Part shown: piece by piece, positions 9,552 through 19,431 of the stretch
Layout of the letters: each line of letters starts with the position of its first letter
Numbering within the stretch: position 1 is the first letter of the stretch
DNA from: Chloroflexota bacterium
Lineage (GTDB): Bacteria > Chloroflexota > Anaerolineae > Anaerolineales > VGOW01
Length of the DNA stretch: 64,000 nt
Direction: 5' to 3'
Assembly: GCA_016213135.1 (NCBI GenBank)
Contig: JACRBQ010000079.1
Span: 19,058 to 83,057, forward strand
Notes under the pieces: generated by a model
Told to the model about the DNA's origin: nothing
Seen by the model: the letters and a program-made list of their open reading frames with translations, nothing else
Databases searched by the model: none
Made by a program: the position numbers and the translations under genes

Positions 9552-9582
9552 CTATAAGCCCCGCTTATAGTATTTTACTATA
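9552..9582. promoter_or_regulatory. Nested palindromes with a LysR-box (T-N11-A) between lysR and the sigma gene
   Basis: CTATAAG-N5-CTTATAG (9552-9570) is a perfect inverted repeat and contains ATAA-N7-TTAT, the classic T-N11-A LysR box. TATAGTA-TTT-TACTATA (9566-9582) overlaps it and is also perfect. Both are A+T-rich in a G+C-rich intergenic region, as expected for an operator and promoter region. Confidence 0.6.
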
Positions 9583-9672
9583 CTATGTCTTAGACTTGCC
9601 CCTCGGAACCTGCTACCATGTTTGTGTAAATCGGATTATTTCTATCTAGTTTCCCGGAAAGTCGAGGGGCAT

Positions 9673-10578
9673 ATGCTATACACAAAGCCGTTGCAACGCC
9701 TGATGGGAGAGGCCGAGCCGCTGCCGCTGCTGACCTATGATCAGGAAAAATCCCTGGCGCGGCGGGTGGGAGCGGGGCATGTGGCGCGGCGGCAACTGAC
9801 AAAACCTGCGCTGCCAACCGCCAACCGCCGGGCGCTGAGGCGCGAATTGACAGATGGCGAGGCCGCGCGCGAGGCGCTGGTGTTGCATAATCTGCGGCTG
9901 GTGCTGAATATCGCCGGTCGCTTCCGCAACGATTCACTCAACTACGACGACCTTGTACAAGAGGGCATCCTGGGCTTACTCAAAGCAGCGGACCGTTACG
10001 ATCCCCGGCGCGGCACGCGCTTTGCCACCTTTGCGGTATGGTGGATACGGCAGAGCATTGGCCGTGCCATTGCCAACTTTGGCCGCTCGGTGCGCCTGCC
10101 GGTGAACCGGGTACACAAGATCAGCCAACTCCGGCGCATGGCGGCACAGCTTTCGCAGCAAATGGGCGACGAGCCGCAGATTGAGGTGCTGGCGGAATCG
10201 GCTGGGGTAACGGCCAAGGCGGCTACCGAACTGCTGCAAGATGGGCAGGCAATTATTTCGCTGGACGCGCCGCTGGTGGAGGACGATCAGGATTCGCTGG
10301 AGCGATTTGCCGACACCACCGCCAGCGATCCCGAGGCGGCGGTGATCGACAAGAGCCTGAGCCGCATATTGGATGAGTCGCTGGCGCGGTTGGACGAACG
10401 GGATGCGGAAATTTTGCGGATGCGGTTCGGCCTGGGGGGCGGCGAGGCTCGACCGTTGCGGGCCATTGCCGACGATTGGCACATGAGTCCCGAGGGGGTG
10501 CGGCAGATTAGCCAGCGGGCGCTCTTGCGATTGCGCGCCATGCCTAAAGTGCGGGGGCTGGCCGAGTATCTTCGATGA
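9673..10578 (+). CDS. Sigma-70 family RNA polymerase sigma factor (RpoD/SigA-like)
   Basis: 301 residues from the ATG at 9673. An in-frame ATG at 9622 would add 17 residues. The later start has a GAGGGG just upstream and begins close to conserved region 1.2 (LLTYDQEKSLARRV). Region 2 is clear (NLRLVLNIAGRF, YDDLVQEGILGLLKAADRYD, FATFAVWWIRQSIGRAI). Regions 3 and 4 follow, with a normal -35 recognition helix (ADDWHMSPEGVRQISQRAL). There is no long region 1.1, so it is probably an alternative group 2/3 factor. The divergent LysR protein likely controls it, linking a specific inducer to a transcription programme. Confidence 0.92.
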   Translation: MLYTKPLQRLMGEAEPLPLLTYDQEKSLARRVGAGHVARRQLTKPALPTANRRALRRELTDGEAAREALVLHNLRLVLNIAGRFRNDSLNYDDLVQEGILGLLKAADRYDPRRGTRFATFAVWWIRQSIGRAIANFGRSVRLPVNRVHKISQLRRMAAQLSQQMGDEPQIEVLAESAGVTAKAATELLQDGQAIISLDAPLVEDDQDSLERFADTTASDPEAAVIDKSLSRILDESLARLDERDAEILRMRFGLGGGEARPLRAIADDWHMSPEGVRQISQRALLRLRAMPKVRGLAEYLR

Positions 10579-10638
10579 TACTGCGGCGGTGAAGCAATGG
10601 GCCTGGCGGGAAACGTTGCCTGTCAGGCCCGTTTTGAT

Positions 10639-11118
10639 TCATCCAAAATACCGGAAGCCGGTTTCTTTGAGGGTGAGCGCCACACCCTCGCGCAGCACCC
10701 CGGCCTCGACGACTTCGGCGGTGTAAAGTATGTGGTCGCCGGTGGGCAGCTCCTCCCTCACACGGCATTCCACCCAGCCCAGGGCCACGGTGAGGATGGG
10801 CGAGGCGGTGAGGGGTGAAGGCTTCCACAGGATGTCGCGCATTTTCTCGGGGTGTTTGGCAAAGGTCTTGCCCAGTTGCCCGGCCAGTTCGCGCTGGCCG
10901 CTTTCGAGGACGTTGACGACGAACGCGCCGTGCATGTCGAGGAGGCGGCGCATGTGGCTGTCGCCCTCGACGGCAATGGCCAGCATGGGCGGCTCGAACG
11001 AAACCTGGCTGAGCCAGTTGGCGGCGATGCCGTGGCCGCCCTCGCCATCTTTGGCGGTGACGGCATAGAGGCCGTAGGTGAACATGCGCAGCACTGTCTT
11101 CCTGGCGGTGGCATCCAT
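10639..11118 (-). CDS. Flavin reductase-like (FMN-binding split-barrel) protein
   Basis: 159 residues from the ATG at 11118, which has AAGGAGA five nt upstream. An upstream in-frame start lacks such a site. The sequence follows the flavin reductase-like pattern: YGLYAVTAKDGEGGHGIAANWLSQVSFEPPMLAIAV, then FVVNVLESGQRELAGQLGK and VECRVREELPTGDHILYTAEVVEAG. These proteins bind FMN/FAD and reduce it with NAD(P)H, or act as FMN-dependent oxidoreductases. It is the last gene of a minus-strand group with acyl-CoA dehydrogenase-type genes. Its partner is unknown. Confidence 0.88.
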   Translation of the reverse strand: MDATARKTVLRMFTYGLYAVTAKDGEGGHGIAANWLSQVSFEPPMLAIAVEGDSHMRRLLDMHGAFVVNVLESGQRELAGQLGKTFAKHPEKMRDILWKPSPLTASPILTVALGWVECRVREELPTGDHILYTAEVVEAGVLREGVALTLKETGFRYFG

Positions 11119-11152
11119 GTGAGTCTCCTTGATTGGCTCCAGCGTACCACGA

Positions 11153-11774
11153 TTATGCAAGAAAGTTCTGGCGGGCCAACACTTTGCGAACCAGCAGCGG
11201 GTGGGGCCGGTAGCGGTCTTCGCCGTAGTCGGCGTGCAGGGCGCGCATCACGGCGAGAACCACGGGCAGGCCAAGGGAGTCGGCCCACTGCAGCGGGCCG
11301 CGAGGGTAATTAGCGCCGAGCTTCATGGCGGTGTCGATGTCGGCGGCGGAAGCGATGCCATCGGCGAGGGCGGAGGCGGCCTCGTTGACGAGGCAGCACA
11401 GCACGCGCATGCGCACCAGGCCGGGGCCGTCGGCCACTTGCATGACGGTGACGCCCAGCGATTGCAGGAAGGCGCGGGCGCGGGCCAGGGTGGCCTCGTC
11501 GGTTTGCAGCGCCGGGGCCAGTTCCACGGTGTCGCCGAAGATCGGCGAGATGCCGGTGACGTGTTCCGGGTGGGCGGCCCACGAGGCGTCTTCGGTGGCC
11601 GAGCAGGGGACGGCGGCGGTGAGGATGAGGGGAGCGGCCGTCTGCTGCAACAAGGTTTGTTTGGCGGCCTTGTCGGTGAGGGTGAGGTCGAGGGAGGCGT
11701 CCAGCGGGAGAGAGGGGTCGGTGGTGTGCCCGGCCCGGCGGCAGAGTTGCTCAAACATTTCGCAGACGAGCGGG

Positions 11775-11797
<23 letters not shown>
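11153..11797 (-). CDS. 3-hydroxyacyl-CoA dehydrogenase-like protein with a degenerate NAD domain
   Basis: 214 residues. The C-terminal half (about 125-214) is a clear 3HCDH C-terminal domain: RVLCCLVNEAASALADGIAS, then DIDTAMKLGANYPRGPLQWAD. The N-terminal half keeps features of the Rossmann partner (LCRRAGHT, SATEDASWAAHPEHVTGISPIFG, VELAPALQTDEATLARA) but has no GxGxxG loop and is some 70 residues shorter than a full enzyme. It may be a non-NAD-binding subunit or a divergent enzyme working with the complete dehydrogenase three genes upstream. Its start overlaps the end of the preceding membrane-protein gene by 23 nt, so translation is probably coupled. Confidence 0.8.
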
Positions 11798-13883
<2,086 letters not shown>

Positions 13884-13916
13884 GGGCAAACCCCGATCCT
13901 CGCAACCGGCTCACTT

Positions 13917-14789
13917 TCATGGATATTCGTAGAATCCTTTTCCCGTCTTGCGGCCCAGCAGCCCGGCTTCGACCATTTTTTGCTGGATGGGATGCGGGCG
14001 GTATTTGGGGTCTTCGAAGAAGGCGTGATAAACGGACTGGGTGACGGCGAAGTTGATATCGAGGCCGATGAAGTCCAAGAGTTCAAAAGGCCCCATGCGG
14101 AAGCCGAGGGATTTCATCAGCGCGTCTATCGTATGCGCAGCCTGCCCTGACGCGAAGCGTGCCGAAGGGCTGGCCTTCTCGCCCAGCAGGCGCAGGCTTT
14201 CGCCGTAAAAGGGGCGAGCCACGCGGTTGACGATGAAAGCCGGGGTGTCGTTGCACACCACAGGCGTCTTGCCGAGGGCGCGGGCAAAATCGAGCGCGGC
14301 GGCCAGGGTATCGGGCGCGGTGAGGTCGCCGCGCACCACTTCGACGAGGGCCATGAGGTGCGGCGGGTTGAAGAAGTGCAGGCCCAGCACTTGCGCCGGG
14401 CGGCGGGTGGCGGCGGCGATGGCGGTGATGGACAGCGAGGAGGTATTGGACGCCAGCAGGGCGCGCGGGCCGAGCAGGTCGTCGAGCTGACGGAAGAGAT
14501 CGCGCTTGAGTTCCAGTTTTTCGGGAGCGGCTTCGATGACGAGGTCGGCGGCGGCGAGGTCGGAAAGCTGCGCGGTGGTTTTCAATCGGGCAATGGCCGA
14601 GTCGGCGGCGGCGGGGTCGGTCTTGCCGAGTTGCACCCCTTTGCGGATCGATTCATGAATGCGGTTGAGCGCGGCCTCAACGATCTCGTCGTTGATGTCG
14701 TAGAGGATCGTGTCGAAGCCGCGCAGGGCGCAGACTTGCGCGATGCCCGCGCCCATGGCGCCGCTGCCGAGAACTGCTATGGTTTGCAT
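13917..14789 (-). CDS. 3-hydroxybutyryl-CoA dehydrogenase family enzyme
   Basis: 290 residues, full family length. NAD-binding Rossmann domain with [19 protein letters not shown] and the acidic residue after YDIND. The catalytic-region motifs include [41 protein letters not shown] and [13 protein letters not shown]. It oxidises (S)-3-hydroxyacyl-CoA with NAD+ in the cytosol. Compared with relatives, the C-terminal domain has a short extra segment, [13 protein letters not shown], between LLGEK and [11 protein letters not shown]. That segment is encoded by a repeat-like palindrome. With the adjacent crotonase it makes a two-step hydration/oxidation module of beta-oxidation or butyrate-type metabolism. 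Confidence 0.93.
   Translation of the reverse strand: MQTIAVLGSGAMGAGIAQVCALRGFDTILYDINDEIVEAALNRIHESIRKGVQLGKTDPAAADSAIARLKTTAQLSDLAAADLVIEAAPEKLELKRDLFRQLDDLLGPRALLASNTSSLSITAIAAATRRPAQVLGLHFFNPPHLMALVEVVRGDLTAPDTLAAALDFARALGKTPVVCNDTPAFIVNRVARPFYGESLRLLGEKASPSARFASGQAAHTIDALMKSLGFRMGPFELLDFIGLDINFAVTQSVYHAFFEDPKYRPHPIQQKMVEAGLLGRKTGKGFYEYP
14132..14170. repeat. Short palindromic insertion in the 3-hydroxybutyryl-CoA dehydrogenase gene
   Basis: The GCCCTGACGCG and GCCGAAGGGC flanks form a small imperfect hairpin of the CCCTTCG-to-CAGGGC kind. It is in frame and adds about 13 residues absent from typical family members. Confidence 0.5.
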
Positions 14790-14799
14790 GTTTTGGGGA

Positions 14800-14872
14800 C
14801 GCAGACGCTTCGCGCGCAGATGAACGCAGATTTTATTTGTATCTGCGGAAATCTGCGTTCATCTGCGGCCGA
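14800..14872. repeat. Inverted intergenic element with GCAGATGAAC / GTTCATCTGC arms
   Basis: CGCAGATGAACGCAGATTT on one side mirrors AAATCTGCGTTCATCTGCG on the other, giving a long hairpin between the crotonase and dehydrogenase genes. It matches the architecture of the inverted word elements at other gene boundaries. Confidence 0.75.
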
Positions 14873-15658
14873 TTATTTGCCGATGAATTTCGGCGCGCGC
14901 TTTTCAAGAAACGCCGCCACGCCTTCTTTGTGATCAGCGGTGCGGCCGGCCGCGTCTTGCAGGTGGGCTTCGTAGTCGAGCGAGTCGCTCAGCGAGGCGC
15001 CGGCAGCGTGGAGCATGGCCCGTTTGGTGAGGCCGTATCCCGTGGTGGGACCCTGCGCCAGGCGGGTCGCCAGGGCGCGGGCTTGCGGCAAAAGGTCGGC
15101 GGCCGGCAGGATCTTGTTCACCAATCCGAGTCGCAGCGCTTCGGCAGAGTCGATCACTTCATTCGTATAGGCCAGTTCGAGCGCGCGCCCCATCCCCACG
15201 AGGCGCGGCAAAAAATAGCTGGCGCCGCTGTCGGGCGCGAGGCCGATGCCGATGAAGGCCATGCGAAACTTGGCGGTCTCGGAGGCGTAGCGAATATCGC
15301 AGGCGAGGGCGATGCCAAAGCCCGCGCCGACTGCGGCGCCGTTGACGGCGGCGATGACCGGCTTCTCGATGGCTTGCAGTTTGGCGACGATGGGGTTGTA
15401 CGTTTTGAGCAAATGCTCGCGGAACGAGTGGCCTTCGGGCCGTTGGCGTATGGCGGCCAAATCCTGCCCGGCGCTGAAGCCTTTGCCCGCGCCAGTGAGC
15501 AGCAACGCGCGCGCGGCGGAGTCGCGCTCGGCGGTTTTGAGCGCGTCTTGCAACTCGGCGGCCATCGCATCGTCGAAAGCGTTGAGGCTGTCGGGACGGT
15601 TGAGGGTGATTTCGGCGACGCCGTCGGTGAGGGTGTAGAGGAGGGTGGTGTAGGACAT
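14873..15658 (-). CDS. Enoyl-CoA hydratase/isomerase (crotonase), PaaG-like
   Basis: 261 residues from the ATG giving MSYTTLLYTL. An upstream TTG would add 20 residues derived from repeat sequence. Crotonase oxyanion-hole regions are present (LTGAGKGFSAGQDLAA and AVNGAAVGAGFGIALACD). The catalytic region reads GLAPDSGASYFLPRLVG. An Asp in PDxG rather than the hydratase glutamates fits the PaaG-like isomerase/hydratase subgroup. It acts on unsaturated or cyclic acyl-CoA thioesters in the cytosol. It sits directly upstream of the 3-hydroxyacyl-CoA dehydrogenase in the same operon-like group. Confidence 0.92.
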   Translation of the reverse strand: MSYTTLLYTLTDGVAEITLNRPDSLNAFDDAMAAELQDALKTAERDSAARALLLTGAGKGFSAGQDLAAIRQRPEGHSFREHLLKTYNPIVAKLQAIEKPVIAAVNGAAVGAGFGIALACDIRYASETAKFRMAFIGIGLAPDSGASYFLPRLVGMGRALELAYTNEVIDSAEALRLGLVNKILPAADLLPQARALATRLAQGPTTGYGLTKRAMLHAAGASLSDSLDYEAHLQDAAGRTADHKEGVAAFLEKRAPKFIGK

Positions 15659-15724
15659 GGCGGGAATGCGGAATGATGGCCGATGAATAATTATGCGCCA
15701 GGGCGGTGATGAATGCAAACGCAG

Positions 15725-16519
15725 TTACGGCCTCGGCGCATCCTCGCCCTCGCGCAGCACGGCAAGCATTTCGTCGTGGATGAGTCCGTTGGTGGCGAGC
15801 AGGTCGGTGTGGGGAACGGGCACGGGCCGGTCGCCGTGGTCGGTGACGCGGCCTCCCGCCTCGCGCACCAGCAGCACCCCGGCGGCAATGTCCCACGGAC
15901 TTAATCGGAATTCCCAATAGCCGTCGAGTCGACCGGCGGCGATGTATGCCAGATCGATGGCCGCCGATCCCAACCGGCGCACGGCGCGGGCGCGCACGGC
16001 AAAATGGCCGAACTGAGCGAGGTTGTTTTGTGGATTGATGCGGAGGTCGTAGGGGAAGCCGGTGACGAGCAACGACCGGCTGAGGGGGCGCTTGCTCGAC
16101 ACGTGGAGGCGTTGGCTGCCAAGGTAAGCCCCCTCGCCCCGCGCCGCCGAGAAACATTCATCGCGAGTGGGGTCGTACACCACACCCGCCACCGGCTCGC
16201 CGTGATGCAGCAGCGCCATGCTGATGCTGTAGATGGGCAGGCCGTGGGCGAAGTTGGTCGTGCCGTCCAGCGGGTCGATGAGCCATTCGTAGTCGGCGCC
16301 GCTGTTGATCAGCGCGCCCTCCTCGGCGCGAATGGCGTGATCGGGGAAGGCCTCGCGCAGGGCGGCGACGATGAGCGTTTCGGAACGGCGGTCGTATTCG
16401 GTGACGAGGTCGGTCTCGTTGAGTTTGAAGGTGGCGGCGCGGCTGCCGTTGCCGTCGGCCAGCAGCGCGCCGGCGCGGCGGGCGATGGCGATGGCGGTGG
16501 AGAGGATGGGGTTGGGCAT
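15725..16519 (-). CDS. Inositol monophosphatase family phosphatase
   Basis: 264 residues from the ATG at 16519. The longer frame upstream is repeat-derived. Family motifs are intact: the metal-binding EEG of IRAEEGALI, DPLDGTTNFAHGLP and WDIAAGVLLVREAGG. The enzyme hydrolyses myo-inositol phosphate or related sugar phosphates with Mg2+. A TATAAT box lies only six nt before the ATG and no ribosome site is visible, so the transcript may be leaderless. It is the first gene of the minus-strand run towards the acyl-CoA genes and is divergent from the SelW-like gene. Confidence 0.92.
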   Translation of the reverse strand: MPNPILSTAIAIARRAGALLADGNGSRAATFKLNETDLVTEYDRRSETLIVAALREAFPDHAIRAEEGALINSGADYEWLIDPLDGTTNFAHGLPIYSISMALLHHGEPVAGVVYDPTRDECFSAARGEGAYLGSQRLHVSSKRPLSRSLLVTGFPYDLRINPQNNLAQFGHFAVRARAVRRLGSAAIDLAYIAAGRLDGYWEFRLSPWDIAAGVLLVREAGGRVTDHGDRPVPVPHTDLLATNGLIHDEMLAVLREGEDAPRP

Positions 16520-16525
16520 GGGGGG

Positions 16526-16531
16526 ATTATA
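16526..16531 (-). promoter_or_regulatory. -10 box (TATAAT) six nt upstream of the phosphatase ATG
   Basis: On the minus strand the order is TATAAT, six C residues, ATG. Transcription should therefore begin at or next to the start codon. Confidence 0.55.
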
Positions 16532-16539
16532 AAGGATGA

Positions 16540-16655
16540 GGGGTGAAGGATGAAGGGTGAATGGGGAATGGAAAATGACGAATGACGAATGACGAATGAC
16601 GAATGTCAGATGGTCGCTTTGCGTGAGGCGCAAGGCGTGACCGCTGACGGGCGGG
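16540..16655. repeat. Intergenic period-7 arrays (GGTGAAG then AATGACG words)
   Basis: Drifting units GGTGAAG, GATGAAG, GGTGAAT are followed by four AATGACG units, then CGCTTTGCGTGAGGCGCAAG, a small hairpin, and CCGCTGA. The stretch fills most of the gap between the divergent phosphatase and SelW-like genes. Confidence 0.8.
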
Positions 16656-16665
16656 GGCGATATGC

Positions 16666-16671
16666 TATACT
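16666..16671 (+). promoter_or_regulatory. -10 box (TATACT) seven nt upstream of the SelW-like GTG
   Basis: TATACT, seven nt, then GTG. The spacing puts the expected transcription start at the start codon, matching the leaderless pattern of neighbouring genes. No clear -35 was identified. Confidence 0.5.
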
Positions 16672-16678
16672 TTGCGCC

Positions 16679-16933
16679 GTGCACACGATAGAGATCACGT
16701 ATTGCGCCGTTTGACACTACACTCCCCGGGCGGCCAGTTTGGCCGGCGAACTGCTCGCGAAGTTCGAGATGAGCCTCGAATCGTTGCGCGTAATCCCCTC
16801 GGATGACGGGCGGTTTGAGGTGACGTTTGACGGCGAGCTGATCTATTCCAAACTTGCCACGCGCCGCCACGCCGAGCCGGGCGAGGTGGCGGGGTTGGTG
16901 GCAGAAAGACTGAAAATGACGAATGAAAAATGA
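16679..16933 (+). CDS. SelW/Rdx-family selenoprotein with in-frame UGA (Sec) codon
   Basis: Reading from the GTG at 16679 gives MHTIEITYCAVU, where U is the TGA at 16712-16714, then HYTPRAASLAGELLAKF and on to the TGA at 16931-16933: 84 residues including Sec. The pattern beta-strand, CxxU, RAASLAGELL helix, then FEVTFDGELIYSK is the Rdx/SelW thioredoxin-like fold, whose bacterial homologues usually have CxxC. The UGA falls exactly on the second redox residue. A hairpin with a GU loop lies just downstream. The last codons (KMTNEK) come from an adjoining heptamer array. The likely role is a small cytosolic thiol/selenol redox protein. An annotator treating UGA as stop would miss the N-terminus. 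No selA/B/C/D gene is in the window. Confidence 0.8.
16712..16748 (+). promoter_or_regulatory. Candidate bacterial SECIS element
   Basis: Downstream of the UGA, CGGCCA (16731-16736) pairs perfectly with TGGCCG (16740-16745) around a GTT loop. C16727-G16748 and G16728-C16747 can extend the stem below a small internal loop. The loop G is 22 nt after the UGA, within the known range for SelB-dependent elements, which need a GU in the apical loop. Confidence 0.6.
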
Positions 16934-16980
16934 CGAATGACGAAAAACATCGTCGTTCGTCCATCATCGTTCGTCACAAA
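16910..16980. repeat. Period-7 array (AATGACG words) spanning the SelW-like stop codon
   Basis: Units AATGACG, AATGAAA, AATGACG supply the final codons and stop of the SelW-like gene. A mirrored CGTTCGT/ATCGTTCGT part follows before trpS. Confidence 0.75.
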
Positions 16981-16985
16981 GGGAT

Positions 16986-17969
16986 ATGGCAAAAAAAGGA
17001 CGAGTGTTTTCCGGGGCGCGACCGACGGGCCGCCAGCATTTGGGCAATTATCTGGGGGCCATCAAAAACTACGTGGCCCTGCAGGACGATTACGAGTGCG
17101 TGTATTGCATTGTGGATTTGCACGCGCTGACCACGATGGACGAGTTTGAAGACCTGAAGCAGAACACCGCCGAGATGGCGCTGGACTGGCTGGCGGCAGG
17201 CATTCGCCCCGATGAGACGATCATGTTTGTGCAGAGCCACGTGCCGCAGGTGACGGAGTTGCACACCATCCTGTCGATGTTCACGCAGTTGGGCAAGCTC
17301 ACCGACCTGCCGACGTTCAAGGAAAAGGTGGCCCAGCACCCGCACAACGTGAACTACGGGCTGGTGGGCTACCCGGTGCTGATGACCGCCGACATTGCGC
17401 TGTACAAAACCGACACCGTGCCGGTGGGCATCGATCAGGCCTCGCACATCGAATTTGCCCGCGAGATCGTGCGCACGTTCAACCACCGCACCCAATCGAA
17501 CGTGCTGATCGAGCCGCAGATGAAGAACACCGAATACCCTAAGGTGCTCGGCACCGACGGCGCGCAGAAGATGGGCAAGAGCCTGAATAACCACATTGAA
17601 CTGGCGGCCACCCCCGAAGAAACGTTGGCCAGAGTCATGACGATGGTGACCGACCCGCAGCGGCAGCGGCGCACCGATCCGGGCCGCCCCGAGGTGTGCA
17701 ACGTCTTCACCCTGCACAAAACCTTTTCGCCGAACGAACTGCCGATGATCGACCGCGAGTGCCGCGTGGCCGGCATCGGCTGCGTGGATTGCAAGAAGAT
17801 TCTGGCGAAGAGCCTGAACGCCGACCTTGCGCCGTTCCGCGCGCGGCGGGCCGAGATTGCCAAAGACCCGAACCGGGTATGGGACGTGCTGCACGACGGC
17901 GCGAAGCGGGCGACGGCAATTGCCGAGAAGACGATGGACGAGGTAAAGGCGGCGGTGGGATTGCCGTAA
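16986..17969 (+). CDS. trpS: Tryptophanyl-tRNA synthetase
   Basis: 327 residues, normal for the bacterial class Ic enzyme. The HIGH-like signature appears as ARPTGRQHLGNYLGA and the KMSKS loop as DGAQKMGKSLNNHIEL. VDLHALTT and GYPVLMTADIALYKTDTVPVGIDQ are typical tryptophan/ATP-site segments. It charges tRNA-Trp in the cytosol. The ATG is preceded by AAAGGGAT at short spacing. The tail CKKILAKSLN fits the family's C-terminal helices. It is followed on the same strand by dtd, another translation-quality gene. Confidence 0.97.
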   Translation: MAKKGRVFSGARPTGRQHLGNYLGAIKNYVALQDDYECVYCIVDLHALTTMDEFEDLKQNTAEMALDWLAAGIRPDETIMFVQSHVPQVTELHTILSMFTQLGKLTDLPTFKEKVAQHPHNVNYGLVGYPVLMTADIALYKTDTVPVGIDQASHIEFAREIVRTFNHRTQSNVLIEPQMKNTEYPKVLGTDGAQKMGKSLNNHIELAATPEETLARVMTMVTDPQRQRRTDPGRPEVCNVFTLHKTFSPNELPMIDRECRVAGIGCVDCKKILAKSLNADLAPFRARRAEIAKDPNRVWDVLHDGAKRATAIAEKTMDEVKAAVGLP

Positions 17970-18046
17970 GTCCCAAATCCCAAACTTCAAACTTCAAATT
18001 TCAAATGCTGACGATGTTAGCCTTTGTAGTTTGAAGTGGGGAGTTT
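17970..18046. repeat. Period-7 array (CCCAAAT / TTCAAAC words) between trpS and dtd
   Basis: CCCAAAT, CCCAAAC, TTCAAAC, TTCAAAT, TTCAAAT are partly mirrored by AGTTTGAAGT and GAGTTTG downstream, so the region can fold. No promoter was clearly identified. Confidence 0.7.
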
Positions 18047-18057
18047 GATTCTCGTTT

Positions 18058-18495
18058 ATGCGCATACTACTTCAACGAGTCACCCAAGGTTCGGTCACGA
18101 TAGATGGCAAGCTGGTTTCGGAGATTGGCCCGGGGCTGGTGATTCTGGTGGGGGTGGGCAAGGGCGACACCGCCGAGCAGGCCGACTGGCTGGCGGAGAA
18201 GGTTGCCAACTTGCGGATTTTTGAGGATGACGCAGGGAAGATGAACCGCTCGGTGCTGGAGGCGGGCGCGAGCGCGCTGGTGGTGAGCCAGTTCACGCTG
18301 TATGCCAACATGGACAAAGGCCGCCGCCCCTCGTTCATTGAAGCCGCCTTGCCCGAAGAGGCCGAGCCGTTGGTGGATCGATTTGCCAAAAAGCTACAAT
18401 TCGCCGGTGTGCCGGTGAAGACCGGCATCTTCCGCGCGGTGATGCAGGTGGAGATTCACAACGACGGGCCGGTGACTATCATTCTTGAAAGGTAG
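18058..18495 (+). CDS. dtd: D-aminoacyl-tRNA deacylase
   Basis: 145 residues, complete. Starts [17 protein letters not shown]. Both catalytic signatures are present: [17 protein letters not shown] and the cross-subunit [10 protein letters not shown] near the C-terminus. The enzyme hydrolyses D-amino acids (and Gly from tRNA-Ala) mischarged on tRNA and works as a homodimer in the cytosol. It lies downstream of trpS across a repeat and may be co-transcribed. A large inverted repeat after the stop probably ends transcription. Confidence 0.97.
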   Translation: MRILLQRVTQGSVTIDGKLVSEIGPGLVILVGVGKGDTAEQADWLAEKVANLRIFEDDAGKMNRSVLEAGASALVVSQFTLYANMDKGRRPSFIEAALPEEAEPLVDRFAKKLQFAGVPVKTGIFRAVMQVEIHNDGPVTIILER

Positions 18496-18500
18496 GAAAG

Positions 18501-18585
18501 AGTTGACAACGGATGTAACGGATGTGAACGGATATAAGCTGGTATGAAATCATCCGTTAAAATCCGTTTCATCCGTTGTCAGGGT
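18501..18585. terminator. Inverted word-repeat hairpin between convergent genes
   Basis: TGACAACGGATG (18504-18515) pairs perfectly with CATCCGTTGTCA (18570-18581), and inner ACGGAT/ATCCGT words add more pairing. It sits between convergent dtd and the PyrD-like gene. The minus-strand gene ends inside it. Confidence 0.55.
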
Positions 18586-19353
18586 CTTTGGTTCAACCCA
18601 AACAACACTATCTATCTGCACGGCGGTCGCCCCGGCCTCCAACATCGCATCCATATCCGCTCGTGAGTGAACGCCGCCCGCGCCGATGATCGGCAGGGCG
18701 GTTTGTGTTTTAAGCTCCCGCACGAGGGCTAGGGCGCGCGGCAAAAGGGTGGGGCCATACAGCCGCCCGGTCACCCAGTTGCCCTCGCGCCACAGCGTCC
18801 CACGCGGCGGGGCGGTGACGGTGAGGGCTTGCGCTCCGGCCTTTTCGGCCATGCGGGCAAAGGCGGCGGCGCGGGCGTGGGGCAGGCCGGCGATGACGGG
18901 CTGGCGGGCGGTTTGGGCGGCGGCGCGCAGCAGCGCCTCGGCATTGGTCAGCGGCTCGTCGTCGCGAAAGCCGATTTCGATTCCGGCCACGGAGTCCACC
19001 CGCTCCAGCTTTTCCACACAATTGATCAAATCGGATACGGTGTCGGCGGCGAGGTGAACGATGACCGGGCAGCCCAGCCGCGCCCATTTGCGCTCGTAGT
19101 CGCGCAGGGCGGCGGAGAGGCCGGGGTTGGGCAGGCCGGTGTGCACCAGCACTCCGCCGGGGAAGGGGACGACGCGCGTTCCCCGGGCCGGGGTGCGCGG
19201 GCGCAGGGTGAGCGGGTTGGTGACGAATGCCCCGAGGCGCGAAAAATCCACCAGCGAGGCGTATTCGTCGGCGAAGCCAAACGCGCCGCCCCCGGCGATG
19301 AGGGGCGAGGCCAGCGGCAGGCCGGTTTTGTGGGAGGGGGCGAGGTCAATCAA
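18550..19353 (-). CDS. Dihydroorotate dehydrogenase-like (FMN TIM-barrel) protein
   Basis: 267 residues from a TTG at 19353. No ATG is suitably placed. The barrel follows the PyrD pattern: ASPLIAGGGAFGFADEY, LGAFVTNPLTLRPRTP, TGRLYGPTLLPRALALVREL, LPIIGAGGVHSRADMDAMLEAGATAVQID. However, the active-site loop of true dihydroorotate dehydrogenases (NxSCPN with the catalytic Cys) is replaced by GIEIGFRDDEP, so orotate synthesis is doubtful. The last residues (TTDETDFNG) and the stop come from the word-repeat hairpin. It is the third gene after a PyrK-like subunit and a PIG-L protein and may take electrons through the PyrK-like partner. Confidence 0.75.
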   Translation of the reverse strand: MIDLAPSHKTGLPLASPLIAGGGAFGFADEYASLVDFSRLGAFVTNPLTLRPRTPARGTRVVPFPGGVLVHTGLPNPGLSAALRDYERKWARLGCPVIVHLAADTVSDLINCVEKLERVDSVAGIEIGFRDDEPLTNAEALLRAAAQTARQPVIAGLPHARAAAFARMAEKAGAQALTVTAPPRGTLWREGNWVTGRLYGPTLLPRALALVRELKTQTALPIIGAGGVHSRADMDAMLEAGATAVQIDSVVWVEPKTLTTDETDFNG

Positions 19354-19354
19354 A

Positions 19355-19430
19355 CGATGAATGATGAAGGCGGAATGACCTGCACCGCACGGCGCGCGGT
19401 TGCAGTGCGGGTGAATCGTGAAGGCAAAGG
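19355..19430. repeat. Intergenic heptamers plus 37-bp REP-like hairpin
   Basis: GATGAAT/GATGAAG units precede a 37-bp imperfect palindrome at 19379-19415, a near copy of the one at 2776-2812. It separates the PIG-L and PyrD-like genes. Confidence 0.75.
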
Positions 19431-19431
19431 T

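Noticed and set aside
16739-16933. A 64-codon gene starting at TTG 16739
   Set aside because: This is only the part of the SelW-like gene after the UGA. It would lack the redox motif and first strand.
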